The notes under the pieces: model-generated | Database searches by the model: none | Seen by the model: the letters and a program-made list of their open reading frames with translations, nothing else | Told to the model about the DNA's origin: nothing | Part shown: piece by piece, positions 23,093 through 33,300 of the stretch | Position numbering within the stretch: position 1 is the first letter of the stretch | Layout of the letters: every line of letters begins with the position of its first letter | Program-made: the position numbers and the translations under genes | NCBI GenBank assembly: GCA_031769625.1 | Contig: JAUIMM010000519.1 | Location: forward strand, 3,343,501-3,407,500 | Source: Taudactylus pleione | Lineage: Eukaryota > Chordata > Amphibia > Anura > Myobatrachidae | DNA: 64,000 nt | Direction of reading: 5' to 3'

Positions 23093-23310
23093 TCAGGGCT
23101 ATAACTATGGGTGTGCGAGCAGTGCCATAACACAAGATGCAGGGCCCCGTCGCTTCCCCATGGCATCTGCATTTGGCTCACAGGGTGCATGGAGCGGCAC
23201 CCTGCAGCCAGTAGCGCTACTGCAGAACCGCCTGGAGCATCCCCTTACGATGCTCCTGGTAGTGCTTGACTTTCCAGAACAGACAGGCCCGCCTACTAAC
23301 TAGGCCAAAT
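23093..23310. mobile_element. Probable hAT MITE, right end unclear
   Basis: It begins CAGGGCTATAACTATGGGTG, the typical start of the CAGGGC-TAACTA hAT group seen at 24286 and 50709. The interior is GC-rich against an AT-rich background. The matching right end appears degraded near CTACTAACTAGGCC, and no target duplication is seen. Confidence 0.4.
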
Positions 23311-23548
23311 GGCATGATGTCAAGTGTTTAGGGGACGGGGCAGCACTGGTCTTCATTGCTAACATGATTCTGAGATAGTGTTAGCTAGCATCGGAAAGCT
23401 AGGACTTTTGACACTTAAATTGATGTGTAACGGGAATTAGATAAGGCCAGAAAATTATTTGTATATCTCTGGTGTTAACCCTTTGGTAAAAAGGAAAAAG
23501 TGACAGAGTATCAAAGTATAAAATTTTCTAAAGAAAATCAGCGGCAAA

Positions 23549-23680
23549 GATGCCCCTAGAAACCAATCAGTTTCTAGCTATCATTTATCTAATACATTCT
23601 ATAAAATGATAGGTACTGTAGTATCTGATTGGTTTCTATGGGCAACATCTCCACCTGTCCTCTTTAAAAGGTTGGATACA
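23549..23680. mobile_element. Partial Harbinger-like palindromic MITE
   Basis: GAAACCAATCAGTTTCTAGC pairs with a degenerate CTGATTGGTTTC, and the right flank reads CATCTCCACCTGTCCTCTTT followed by AAAAGGTT, as in the fuller copy at 46628-46797. The left outer end is missing. Confidence 0.6.
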
Positions 23681-23993
23681 GCGGCCTCAGTGTTTTTTGC
23701 TGGTGGTTATGACAGCAGAACGGTTCTCCAACGCTTGTTAAATGGGCTCCAAAAGCTGATAAACAAATTTCTAAGTTTAATTTGCTGAATGTACAGTGAA
23801 AGAAAGCGTTAAATGCAGACAATGGCTACATGTGATCAAAATAGTCCCAATCTCCCCGCTTACATGTAAGGTTATCACTCAGCCCAGAAGTGGCATTGCC
23901 ACAGATACGTCCAATTTCCATTGCAAACCAATGGTGCCTCAACATTTATATGGCTGTAATGTGTTTCTCTATCAACAGGGAGCATTAACAGAC

Positions 23994-24158
23994 ATGGGGA
24001 GATTTATCAGAGCGTGGAGAGAGATAAAGAACCAATCAATCAGCTTCTAATTGTCACTTTACAGGCTGTGTTTGAAAAATGAAAGTGAGGAGCTGATTGG
24101 TTAGTACTGTATCTCTCTTCACTTTATCTCTCTCCAAGCTTTGTTACATCTCCCCCAT
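23994..24158. mobile_element. Harbinger-like palindromic MITE (GGGGAGATTTATC family)
   Basis: The left end ATGGGGAGATTTATCA and right end TTACATCTCCCCCAT are inverted repeats; GAGAGAGATAAAG pairs with CTTTATCTCTCTC, and ACCAATCAATCAGCTTC with GAGCTGATTGGTTAG. The whole copy can form one long hairpin. Non-coding. Confidence 0.8.
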
Positions 24159-24215
24159 AGCCACCAACTGCGATCGAGAGAGCAATTAGATTCATCCATT
24201 CACTTCACATCTCTC

Positions 24216-24267
24216 TATGGGGAAGATTTGTCAAATCTCAGAGAGAGGTAAAGTGGAGAAAGATATA
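24216..24267. repeat. Truncated arm of another GGGGAGATTTATC-family MITE
   Basis: TATGGGGAAGATTTGTCAAAT and GAGAGAGGTAAAGTGGAGA match the left arm of the family; it stops where the next copy begins. Confidence 0.6.
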
Positions 24268-24670
24268 GGGGGAGATGTATCAAACCAGGGCCGTAACTAG
24301 ACTTTTTGGTGTCCTGTGTGCCAGAGAGAACATTGGTGCCCCACCATTTTTTAAATAGTGACATAAGATAGTGCACCTGAAAACGGGAGGCCAGGAGATG
24401 CTGGGGATAAAAGAAGAAGCTACAAGTGAGAATTGTAATAAACAGGAAAATTGATAGGCCCAAACAGCGCCCCTTGCCCTGCGATGCCCTGTGCCATGGC
24501 ACTGGTCGCACTACCCTAGTTACGGCCCTGTATCAAACCTTGGAGAGAGATAATGTACCAACCAATCAGCTTCTAACTGTCATTTTATTTAGCACAGCCT
24601 TGAAAATGACAGAAGCTGATTGGTTGGTAATTTATCTCTCTCTGTTTCCAAGGTTTCATACATATCCTCC
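24268..24670. mobile_element. Harbinger-like MITE split by a hAT insertion
   Basis: The left piece GGGGGAGATGTATCAAAC ends at 24285 and the element resumes at 24531 with TATCAAACCTTGGAGAGAGA; its right end is CAAGGTTTCATACATATCCT. The arms ACCAACCAATCAGCTTCT and AGAAGCTGATTGGTTGGT are complementary. The duplicated TATCAAAC is the target duplication of the inserted hAT. Confidence 0.85.
24286..24530. mobile_element. hAT MITE (245 bp) with TATCAAAC target duplication
   Basis: Ends CAGGGCCGTAACTAG and CTAGTTACGGCCCTG are exact 15-bp inverted repeats. TATCAAAC flanks both sides (24278-24285 and 24531-24538), lying in the host MITE. Two ends of a related copy lie at 50709-50818 and 52725-52884, and a third right end at 53235-53311. 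Confidence 0.93.
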
Positions 24671-25477
24671 TATGCAACAAAGTTAATGTGTCCAACTCAT
24701 TTAAAATTGGCCTGTGTGTAGAATAGCTTTATATCAATACTCCTAGAAAAAATGAGAGAAAGGGAGAACCTAACAGAGATAAGAAACATTAAGGTATATA
24801 TTTCCTTTCAATGCTAATGTCATAAAGTCTTCTCCACAAGTGAATAAGTGCATGAATATTGCATGTGCTGTAAGCTACAGCATCCTTAAACAAATCATAT
24901 ATTTATAAATTCACTGAGCTCATTGCTAACTGCACGCAAACCGTGATTTCTCCTATTGCTTTCAAGTCAATGGCCGAAGCGCATACTTTCATTTTAGCCC
25001 GCGTTATCTCACAGCTTATTTCCCAGATGATTTAGTCCAGGTTGTGTATTTTACATAGACTGGTGATTATCTCTGCATCTCGCCTCTTTTATTGTCTCGC
25101 AGCCCTCCTATTGTGCAGATAGTAAATTGTAATGAAAACGACAAGAGCTTAAAGAGGTCACTGAGTATCATCAGCAATGGGCTACTGTTATTCCGCAACA
25201 TTTCTAATACCACTTTATTGACATATTGAGAATCATGATCGTGAACATGATAGTTTTATCTCTTAAGTAGTTGTAAATCTTTAACATGGGTTAACGGTAA
25301 ATCGGCTTTCCCACATATGATGCCTAGTCTGCTTACTTTGGATATATTCTTCTTTCTGTTACCCAGAGGAATACAGTTTAAAATGCTAGATCAGACCTGG
25401 ATCTTTAACTGAAAGTCACATGAGTCTGGCAGCCAAACAAAAGGGGTTGTTTCTGTAAACAAGATATCAGGTATCAA
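24671..25477. other. Unannotated sequence
   Basis: No recognisable gene or repeat in this stretch. Confidence 0.45.
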
Positions 25478-25843
25478 CAGGGGCGTTTTAGGAGAGGAGG
25501 GGGCCCATGTGCAGATTCGGTGCAGGCCCCCTCCTCTTTTCGGCGCCAGGTGCAGTAGATTCTGGCAGAGTGACAGAATCTACAGTGCATGCGCGGGTCT
25601 CTGGGAGAATGGCGCCTGTGCCGTTTTTCTGGGGACAGCAGTACTGCGCATGCGCGAGTCACCGGGAAAATGGCCACCGCTATTTTCCAAGTGATCTTTG
25701 CTGCTCTGCAGAGCCAGCTCTGCACTACAGAGCAGCACTACGGACATGTAAGTATAAGACTAATGGGTGCAGAGTGTGCGGTGTGTGTCACCCAGGAGCC
25801 CGTGTGCCCCGCAAACCCTGCGCCCATTATAGATATGCCCCTG
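25478..25843 (-). mobile_element. GC-rich hAT MITE (366 bp) with GGTATCAA target duplication
   Basis: Flanked by GGTATCAA at 25470-25477 and 25844-25851. Ends CAGGGGCGTTTTAGGAGAGG and ATAGATATGCCCCTG. The interior (CGCATGCGCGAGTC, GGGAAAATGGC) matches the copies at 26480 and 43374. Orientation is opposite to the 26480 copy, which starts with the CGTATCTATAATGGG end. Several overlapping frames of 60-117 codons here come from its GC content and are not genes. Confidence 0.92.
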
Positions 25844-25913
25844 GGTATCAAACTACCTAGTTGTGATAAATCGGAAAAAAAGTAATAACCCATATTAAAA
25901 GATCAGATAAATG

Positions 25914-26218
25914 TAGATATGTGTGCGGACCCCCCCTGTTTTGGTTTTGGCAAAATCACTCTCAAGTGTTTTGTTTTTGGATTTCGGATTTCTATAAAAT
26001 TGATAAAAACAGCTAAAATCATTTGGACCTATTTACTTACAATACAAAACCCAAGATTAATTTTTTAGATCTGAGTTCTGAACTTACGGGAAGACCTGAG
26101 CCTCCACTCTGTTGTACTCGGATCCCCCAAACTAATCTGAGCCGGGACTCGGTTTCGACTCAGGTCCCCAAAGTTCGGGTGTGTTCAGTTTTCACCAAAA
26201 CCGAACCACACATCTCTA
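25914..26218. mobile_element. hAT MITE (305 bp), TAGANATGTGTG ends
   Basis: The left end TAGATATGTGTGCGG and the right-end reverse complement TAGAGATGTGTGGTTCGG agree over the first 12 bases with one mismatch. Internal GTTTTGGTTTTGGCAAAATC is shared with the ends of the hAT elements at 27805, 29834 and 35499. The flanks GATAAATG and GTTCAATG only partly match, so the target duplication has decayed. Confidence 0.75.
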
Positions 26219-26479
26219 GTTCAATGTGACTTAAAAACGTAGTACCAGCCCCATCTTTCACAATAACACCTCAATCCTCAGCTTCCACACATACACAATC
26301 GACTAACCAAACATGGATGGGTACACAAATGGTATATTACAGCAGAAGCTTCTCTGTATATTACAACAATTGGGTCAAAAACATATTGTGTTAAATTATT
26401 TAATAACTGCCAGTTCAGTAAGAACTACAGTAATATCAAGCTGAATCACGTTTAGAGATAGGCAAATCAATATGAGAGT

Positions 26480-26783
26480 CAGGGGCGTATCTATAATGGG
26501 TGCAGGTTGTGCGGGGAACACGGGCCCCGCACCGCACACCCTGCACCCATATTATTACTTACCTCTCCGGAGTCCCTCGTCGGCGCGTGGGTCCGGCGAT
26601 GTAAAACGACTGGAAAATGGCCGCGGTGGCCATTTTCTCGGTGACTTGTGGATACATTATAGACTCTGGGCACACTCTAGTGCCCAGAGTCTATAACTCA
26701 GGCGCTGCCAGCCGCTGGGTGGAGAGGAGCGGGCCCGTGTCGGAGACTCCTCACGGGCCCCCTCCTCTCTAGAAACGCCCCTG
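26480..26783 (+). mobile_element. GC-rich hAT MITE (304 bp) with ATGAGAGT target duplication
   Basis: Flanked by ATGAGAGT at 26472-26479 and 26784-26791. Ends CAGGGGCGTATCTATAATGG and CTAGAAACGCCCCTG. A central palindrome GACTCTGGGCAC paired with GTGCCCAGAGTC (26660-26692) is present. Same family as 25478-25843, opposite orientation. Confidence 0.92.
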
Positions 26784-26791
26784 ATGAGAGT

Positions 26792-27111
26792 CGTGCAGGT
26801 GCTCCCCAAATCTTGCCATGCAATTTACATCCCTGAAGAGCCTCATCTCTGCCAGAGTCATCACGCATTGAGAGCTTGTTATTATTGCATCATTATAAGG
26901 TCTTTCCTTTTACAAATAATCACACTGGTTAGCTAGCTGGTCCTACTATAGAAGCAGAACCAGCCTTGCAGTTAGCTTTCCACCTTCAGCAGCCAAACAT
27001 TGTAAAAGGCATCATTGTGGAGTTTTTTTGCCTTATAACAACCATCACTCATCATTCTTGCAGGTATGTTTTGCAAGGAGGCTACAAATATTTAATACTA
27101 TTATAGCATAA
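26792..27111. other. Unannotated sequence
   Basis: Nothing recognised. Confidence 0.4.
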
Positions 27112-27600
27112 TGGGGCTGATTTAGAAATGGACGCTATGGCGACATTGGACGCAAGCAGCCAATGTTTTCACTCTGCACGTCTGTCAGAGCCACGCTGTG
27201 CATGTGCTCCGATGATTACTGCCAGAAGCCATAGAAGAAATTTGGACGCAGAGAGAGGCGATATCAGTGGCCATGTCTGGGTGGTAACAGGGGGTGGCTA
27301 GCGAGATGCAGGTGGCCAGCTAGAGGCAGGTGTGTCGTGGGCATGTCGCTGTCAACTTTTGCCGTAGTTGCACTGACACTGGCGTTCATGTCCAGATGGA
27401 CATTACGCGCCTCTATTGGTCTTGTGCAATGTACGATGGTGTGACCAATGTGGCAATCGATGCATCCGATGGTGCTTCTTAATATGCATAGCGGCGGAGT
27501 AGTGCAACAGCCAGTGGGTGTCTCTGTACAAAATCCATCGGCCCGGCATTAGCATTTAGATGCTGTCACGCTGTGGAAAAAAACGCAGTCGTGGTGCAAC
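27112..27600. mobile_element. Probable GAATCAGGCCC-group element, right end not found
   Basis: It starts GGGGCTGATTTAGAAATGGA, and the interior (GACATTGGACGCAAGCAGCC, TGCATGCGCTCCGATG-like text) resembles that group. No convincing complementary right end was located. Confidence 0.4.
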
Positions 27601-27804
27601 TGTATTAACCTTTAAATCGGTATAGTATTACGTTGATATTCATATATGTTGACCATGGTAGGGTATTGCAACTTTTAAATGGCTACATGGGATTAGAAGA
27701 AAGACACTTTCATCACCAGCAAGTTCATTTTATGAGATGATCCTAATGATCCTATATTTATGCTCGTTTCGCCTTCACTAATAATGTGCAATTACTGGCA
27801 ACAA

Positions 27805-28145
27805 TGAAGATGAGCGGTATGGTTTTCATGAAAAACACCCAAACATAGATGCTCTGAGTCAAATTGAGTCGCAGCTCAGATCACTTTTGGGGTTCTGGGT
27901 CTAGCATGGGTCTGCTGTAAACTCTGAACACAGATTTAAAATCCCAATCTCGATTTTGGATTGCATTTAAGCAGGTCCAAATGACATGAATTTAGCTGAT
28001 TTTATCAATTTTAAAGCAATCCAAAACCAAAACCGAATTCCAACCGAAACACTTTAGGGTGGTTCTGCTAAAACCCAAACCATAATATTTGAGGGTGGTT
28101 TTGCCAAAACTAAAACCAAAACACAGGGTCCACGCACATCTTTAG
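27805..28145 (-). mobile_element. hAT MITE related to 25914 and 29834
   Basis: The right half (GGTGGTTTTGCCAAAAC, AAAACACAGGGTCCACGCAC, ATCTTTA) is the reverse complement of the left ends of the 25914 and 29834 elements. The left end TGAAGATGAGCGGTATGG is a degraded version of the other terminus. No target duplication is recognisable. Confidence 0.65.
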
Positions 28146-28366
28146 CAAAAATAGACCTTTTGCCCAATATATGTTTCGAGTGAATAAAGTTTACAATATT
28201 CTGTTTAAGGAATTGCTTATACAAAGCACTCCTCTAGAAGAAAGCTTTTTAAAGACTTCTCATAAAACATGAATGAATCATGCTAGTGTTAATAATACCG
28301 TTAACATGTTACCTACTAGCCCATTTTCTAAAGTGGAAACCTTTCTGATTAATTGCAGACTAATGG

Positions 28367-28667
28367 TGCATACACATGGGACTATCGACAACGATATCGT
28401 TATTCGATCTCCCGGGTGTGCTGGACGATCGATATCGATCATCCAGCACACCATGTACCTAACAACGACTATAACGACCCGCGTCCCTATAGTAACTTGC
28501 TCGATATTGAGCAAGTTGACCTGCATGCACGGGCGATGGTCGATATCGACCATATACCTACGCATCGCAGGTCGTTAGTGAGTTTGTAGGGTCCTAAAAA
28601 TGAACGATTTAATTGATAACGATATCGTTCAAATCGCTCCTTTAAATCGCTCCATGTGTACGCACCA
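28367..28667. mobile_element. MITE, second copy of the 18551 family
   Basis: The ends TGGTGCATACACATGG and CCATGTGTACGCACCA are inverted repeats, with TAA adjacent on both sides (28364-28366 and 28668-28670). The interior hairpins GTGTGCTGGACGATCGATAT/ATCGATCATCCAGCACAC and CTTGCTCGATATTGAGCAAG, and the block GGGTCCCTATAGTAACTTGC (here CGTCCCTATAGTAACTTGC), are shared with 18551-18890. A TAA duplication suits PIF/Harbinger. Frames at 28273-28589 are inside it and are not genes. Confidence 0.82.
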
Positions 28668-28679
28668 TAAAGAAGAGAT

Positions 28680-29045
28680 TAAGGTTAATGCGCTGCTGAA
28701 TGCAGATTCCTGATGGTCGAGAATCTGCACGGGCGCCAGACCCATACTGGTCATGTGCAGTACGAGTCCTGTGTGATCGCATGCAGACTGGCAGCGGACT
28801 GTCAATGATTAACAGCCTGATGTCATTTGTGGGCGGGGAGGGTGCAGTGATAGCCTACGTTTCCCGAAAGAGAGATGTGTCGCTGCCGTTGGGTGGGAGG
28901 GAAGAGGCCAGGATCTACGCCCTGACAGAAAATTCCTAACCTGTTTTTCGCCGGCTTGTGTGACCCCATGGGTCACTTAGTCGGCCGATGTTCTGGCGAT
29001 GTTGCATGCAGCTTTGCAATTCCATCCTAAGCGGAATCAGGCCCT
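28680..29045. mobile_element. GAATCAGGCCC-group element, left boundary approximate
   Basis: The right end reads GCGGAATCAGGCCCT. The interior contains GATGGTCGAGAATCTGCACG, GCATGCAGACTGGCAGCGGA and GGCTTGTGTGACCCCATGGG, all close to blocks (in reverse) of the 42819-43302 copy. The left end near AGATTAAGG is poorly defined. Confidence 0.6.
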
Positions 29046-29691
29046 AAATGCGATCACAATCAATGTTTCAGATTTTATCTTGATTTTTGAAGCATGTGAC
29101 ATAAAAATATTATTACTACTATTCTTTGTAATCATTTATTTATAAAGTGGCAGCATATATTGAGCTATGCATGGTAAACCCCAATAACAAGGCTATTAAA
29201 CACAACTGTGTGTTCACATACAGTACAGTACTGTAACAGACCCATTGTCCGAAGAGCTCACCATCAAATAATAAACAGCACATCACTGATCAGTTTAATT
29301 GACTTTTAAGTGGACATTAGCATTTTTAGCACATTATGTTTTATGCTGGGCTAAAATAATTAATGTTTGGGGCCATTGGCTTTAATACATAGTGCATCCT
29401 ATGCATCTGTCAGCGGTATACTGCCTTTATTGCTGAATTCTTAAAAATCAGCACATAGACTAGAGGTGAATATGCCATTCTGGCAATAAAGAAATAAATA
29501 AGATGAGACGAGTGTAAGAAAATAATAGCTTTCCTTACAGAGAAAGTTTTCAAGTGTCTCTGCAATGAAAGTTCCTTATGCTACAAAGCCAAAAAGTTAG
29601 GAGCAGGTGCAGAATGGGTTCTACATACACTAATTTGCGTAGCATAAATAGTGTGATTTTTTTCTCTCAACATGGCCAAAAAATTGGGCCA
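29046..29691. other. Mostly unannotated, with a probable minus-strand retroelement tail at 29134-29280
   Basis: AATCATTTATTTATAAAGTGG at 29132 followed by GAGCTCACCATCAAATAATA resembles a decayed inverted LINE tail. Nothing else recognised. Confidence 0.35.
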
Positions 29692-29742
29692 CTTTGTTAG
29701 GCCACTCTATACCGTTAGACGGTATAGGGTGGCCTAACAAAA
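29692..29742. repeat. Compact near-perfect hairpin
   Basis: The arms TTGTTAGGCCACTCTATACC and GGTATAGGGTGGCCTAACAA are complementary except for one pair, with a loop of 7 bases (GTTAGAC). It could be a relic of a tiny MITE, or a pre-miRNA-like stem. Nothing shows that it is transcribed. Confidence 0.8.
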
Positions 29743-29833
29743 GCTGAGTTCAGTAAGGGTGTGTTTGTGCAATTGTGAACACATGCAGGCCAAGACAAAG
29801 ACTTATATATGTCTGAGAAAGCCGCATTATTTG

Positions 29834-30937
29834 TATAGATGTGCGCAGACCCCAGTGTTTTGGTTTTGGTTCTAATTCATTATTGTGTTTTGGTTTTGCC
29901 AAATCCACCCTCAAGTGTTTTGGTTTTGGATGTGGATTATTTAAAAAAAATTATAAAAACAACTAAAATATGTAATTTGTGCCTGTTTGGTTTCCTACAG
30001 TATTATTAACCCCAATAACATTAATTTCCAGTCCATTTTTTACAACCTCACAGATTATAATATTGTTTTCAACCATATTGGTCAAAGGCTGCAGCGAGTG
30101 AGTGATTGATTGATTACAGTGTTGTTATTATTATAACTATTAAAATATCAAAGAAATGGAATACACTATTAAAAAACAAGCATCCAAAATTAATACCAAT
30201 GGGCTTAAGATAGCTAACAGTGTTGTAAATCATTTCTACACTTGAAAAATGTCATTATCATCCTCATCCTCCTCACCCTCATCAGTGTTAACATCATCAT
30301 TACACAATATTAGCTCATCCCTACTGGAATGCACCGTTACAGTAGTCTCTGTACTTTGTTGCATTTAGTGGCAAAGGTATTCCTCCTTAAATTTTCAATT
30401 CATTTTTATGAACATGGGTTTTTCCACATTTTGACTAAGTAACCTCCTACACCAATCACTCACAAGGTTCCTGGCTTTGCTAAACACTATTTCCGAGTAC
30501 ACATTGGAGAGTGGGCAGCTTAAGTACACAAAACTAGTTTGTACAAGGGGCTCAAAATGTTTTTCTCCCAGTAAACAAAAAGACTGTGTGACATGTTAAT
30601 TTGTCTAAAGTCATTAAAATAATCCTCCACCATTCTAATGACTCAAGTCTAACATACCTAGCGGAATCATTTCCTTTCATCTCCTCCTTCAGTTTCTCTA
30701 GCTGCTTTTCCAGTAGTTTTACTGAGGGAAACACCTGACTAAGCTGGCAGTATCTGAACACACTTCATTAGTTACTACTTCAAATGGTTTCAGTAGCCTG
30801 CATAAAACAGAGTATTATCTAGTGTGCTGGACTAAGATACATTCCCCCTCTCCCTATATCATGGCTTGTTGTGTAGGTTTGTGTAGTGTATGTTCGGGTG
30901 TGTTCGGTTTCCATGGAAACTGAACCGCACATCTATA
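29834..30937 (-). mobile_element. hAT transposon (1104 bp) with ATTATTTG target duplication
   Basis: Flanked by ATTATTTG at 29826-29833 and 30938-30945. Ends TATAGATGTGCG and, at the right, CGCACATCTATA are 12-bp inverted repeats. The left end carries GTTTTGGTTTTGG motifs as in other hAT copies here. A minus-strand remnant of the transposase C-terminus lies inside, so it is a deletion derivative of an autonomous element. Confidence 0.93.
30240..30775 (-). pseudogene. hAT transposase C-terminal remnant
   Basis: Minus-strand reading gives, in order, VKLLEKQLEKLKEEMKGNDS, SLEWWRI, then after a frame change VYLSCPLSNVYSEIVFSKAR, NLVSDWCRRLLSQNVEKPMF and IKMN, followed by an acidic tail (NDDVNTDEGEEDEDDND). 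This is the hAT dimerisation domain: the YLSxPxSxVxSExxFSxAG and NxVSxxRxxLxxxxVExLxF motifs are clear. The core catalytic part and N-terminal BED finger are absent. The wording is close to the transposase end at 39257-39487, so the two elements belong to related hAT families. Confidence 0.82.
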
Positions 30938-30945
30938 ATTATTTG

Positions 30946-31974
30946 CTGGTGTTCAGGGGCAGGTGTAAATACTAGTGGATAATGATGATGATGGTCCCAG
31001 TACTAGTGAGTAACTTGTATTTGGATGTTTGTACATCGCTAATGTTTAATCGGTTATTTTTTAATCACTCTGCCATATTGTGCTTTTGTATGCGAGTTTT
31101 AACAAAACTTTTTTTTTTGCACACTGTGTTAGAGAGGTTTTTTATGTTTTATTGATGTATAATAATGAAGGTGTTGCTAATAAAATAAATGGTCAAAAGA
31201 TAGATATAGCCAGATATACAGAGACAGATGTCCAGCTTGCATTTGCGTTTCCTTCTAGCCAGTTCCCTCTCTCTAACCTTAATAGGTACTCTCTATAAGA
31301 ATATATCTCACAATTTAATTTACTTAATTTAGATATGTATGAAAATCACCATTTAACAAGGAAATATGTATGAAAATCACCATTTAACAAGGAAATGGTT
31401 CACTCCATGGAAATCTTTAGTAAAGGTGAAAAATGTGCTTTAAGATTGTTATATACAGCAACATTGCAAAAATATGCAACACTATCTTGATGAACCTATG
31501 ATAGTCAATTATTTTCTCCAGATGTTACAGTTTAGAATGCTTGATTGAAGCTAAAATTAATACAGTGGACATATGACTCTCTCCTGAGGAAATAGAACAC
31601 AAATTGTGTCCCCTTATTTCATGAAGGACAGATGTGTGGTCATGTCCTAGACAATAATCAGACATCTGCAGTAGCTCCTTTATCTACATCACTATCATTA
31701 ATTCCACATGGATTTATGGGGAGTTGTCTTGGCCAATGTTATACAGACTTTTACTTAGAGCTTTCCTCTATTCTTGAACATAAATGCGAGATTCTGCCAG
31801 TACTACAGACAACAGTGTGGTCCTCATGCCTCTTACCAGCAATGGGCATAGCAGACTTTGCTTTGAATTACATTTTAATAGGAGGCAACATAAACCTAGT
31901 AGACTCAAATATTGAAACACCAATATAAAGCCACTCAATAGGACATTGGGCAACCAACAAGTACGCATGGTGTC
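30946..31974. other. Unannotated sequence with one 31-bp tandem duplication
   Basis: At 31333-31395 a 31-bp unit (core ATGTATGAAAATCACCATTT) is repeated twice. The reading frames at 31080-31298 and 31632-31928 show no recognisable domain. Confidence 0.45.
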
Positions 31975-32315
31975 TACCGATGGTCGCAATTCTGCAAAAG
32001 GGATATAATACCATTCTCCCACAAGAACGTCATTCAACTGGATTCAGATCTGGTGACAGGGAAGGCCTAGGTATATGGATAATAGCAGTAAAAAAAGCTC
32101 AATCGGGAGGCCACATGTGTTCCGCAGATGGGGGCATTGTCATCTTTGAAGACACTCCTTCGTCACCAAAAAAGTTCTGCAACATGATCACTTAGTACTA
32201 TTAGTTAGTTTTTAGCATTAAACTTGCCTTCTAAGATTATGACTGCACAAGAACCAGGCCAGGAAAATATACTTGGCAACATTATAGATCCACCAGAGAC
32301 ATTCACTGCCATGGA
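31940..32315 (-). pseudogene. Tc1-like transposase remnant
   Basis: The minus-strand translation with frame changes gives NVSGGSIML (about 32285-32310), SWPGSCAVIILEGKFNAKN, then FKDDNAPICGTHVA (about 32110-32155), PSLSPDLNPVE (about 32045-32080) and EWYYIPFAELRPSVDTMRT. The order VSGGSIM, DDNAPI, SPDLNPxE is diagnostic of the Tc1 D34E catalytic domain: the Asp of DDNAPI and the Glu of NPVE are the second and third catalytic residues. A stop replaces the residues just after NPVE. The N-terminal half and the terminal repeats are not seen. Confidence 0.78.
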
Positions 32316-32420
32316 CAAGCAATCAGGATTGTGTACAGTTAGCGCAATATGTGCACTCAATCATTTATCTAGAATCCTGATGTAAGATAAATCATCTGAC
32401 AATCCCCTTCTCACCTTGCA

Positions 32421-32561
32421 GGTAATATATTGGCACTAGTCATCTGATATATAAATACCAGTGCTGTCTGAATATACTGATCTTATAGGTAATATATTGG
32501 CACCAGTCATCTGATATAGAAATACCAGTGCTGTCTGAAATGAATATACTGATCTTATAGG
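32421..32561. repeat. Tandem duplication of about 67-74 bp
   Basis: Two copies beginning GGTAATATATTGGCACTAGT / GGTAATATATTGGCACCAGT and ending ATATACTGATCTTATAGG. The second has a 7-bp expansion (AATGAAT). Confidence 0.9.
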
Positions 32562-33300
32562 TATATTATCATTAATTATTATCTGCAAAAACCAGAGTGA
32601 CTTAAGGTCTGGCTATATATTTACTCCTAGATACATGGGATGCTTTTTTGGGTCTGTTTGTTTCTATTAGAATTGTATGAGTTGTATCTGGTCTGGGTGA
32701 GGTTATTGGGGGGTGGGGTGCAATCAGTGACTACACATGTATACTTCACTATATACTCAGAAGGTTACAGGCTGCAAGCCTGTTATAAGGCTGCATAGGT
32801 TTTTATTTCAAAGTGTTTTTTTTCTAAGTGGTATTATATACACAGCATAATTTAGAGTTTGACAGGAGGAACACATGTGGACAACATTTAATAAGAACTC
32901 TTTACAACTTGGAAACAATTGAAAAGGATCTTCTGGGCTTCTGGATACCCTGCAACTCAGCCACCAGCTCTCAATATAACCTAGACACACCTTTTGCCAA
33001 CACCCTGCTTCAGCATTGCAAGCAACTACCACTTAGTTTGCTGCATTTTAAGTTTTAAATGTATGCTTTTTGACTTTACACTGTTTATATCATTCATGTA
33101 CCACTGTCAAATCTACCATTGTTTAACACCTGTACATCTTTAAGAATACTTTAACCTTAATGTACAGTCTTGCAACTTTAACAGCTCCAAACTCATTTTG
33201 TTTATTATATACTATTGTAGTTGTGCTTTTACATCTACTAGCACTGTTCTTCCTTTTATCTGATTTTTTGACATCTTAACTGTACTGTTCCTGTATCTCA
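32562..33300. other. Unannotated sequence upstream of a LINE fragment
   Basis: Nothing is identified with confidence. It may belong to the 5' side of the LINE remnant that follows. Confidence 0.35.
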
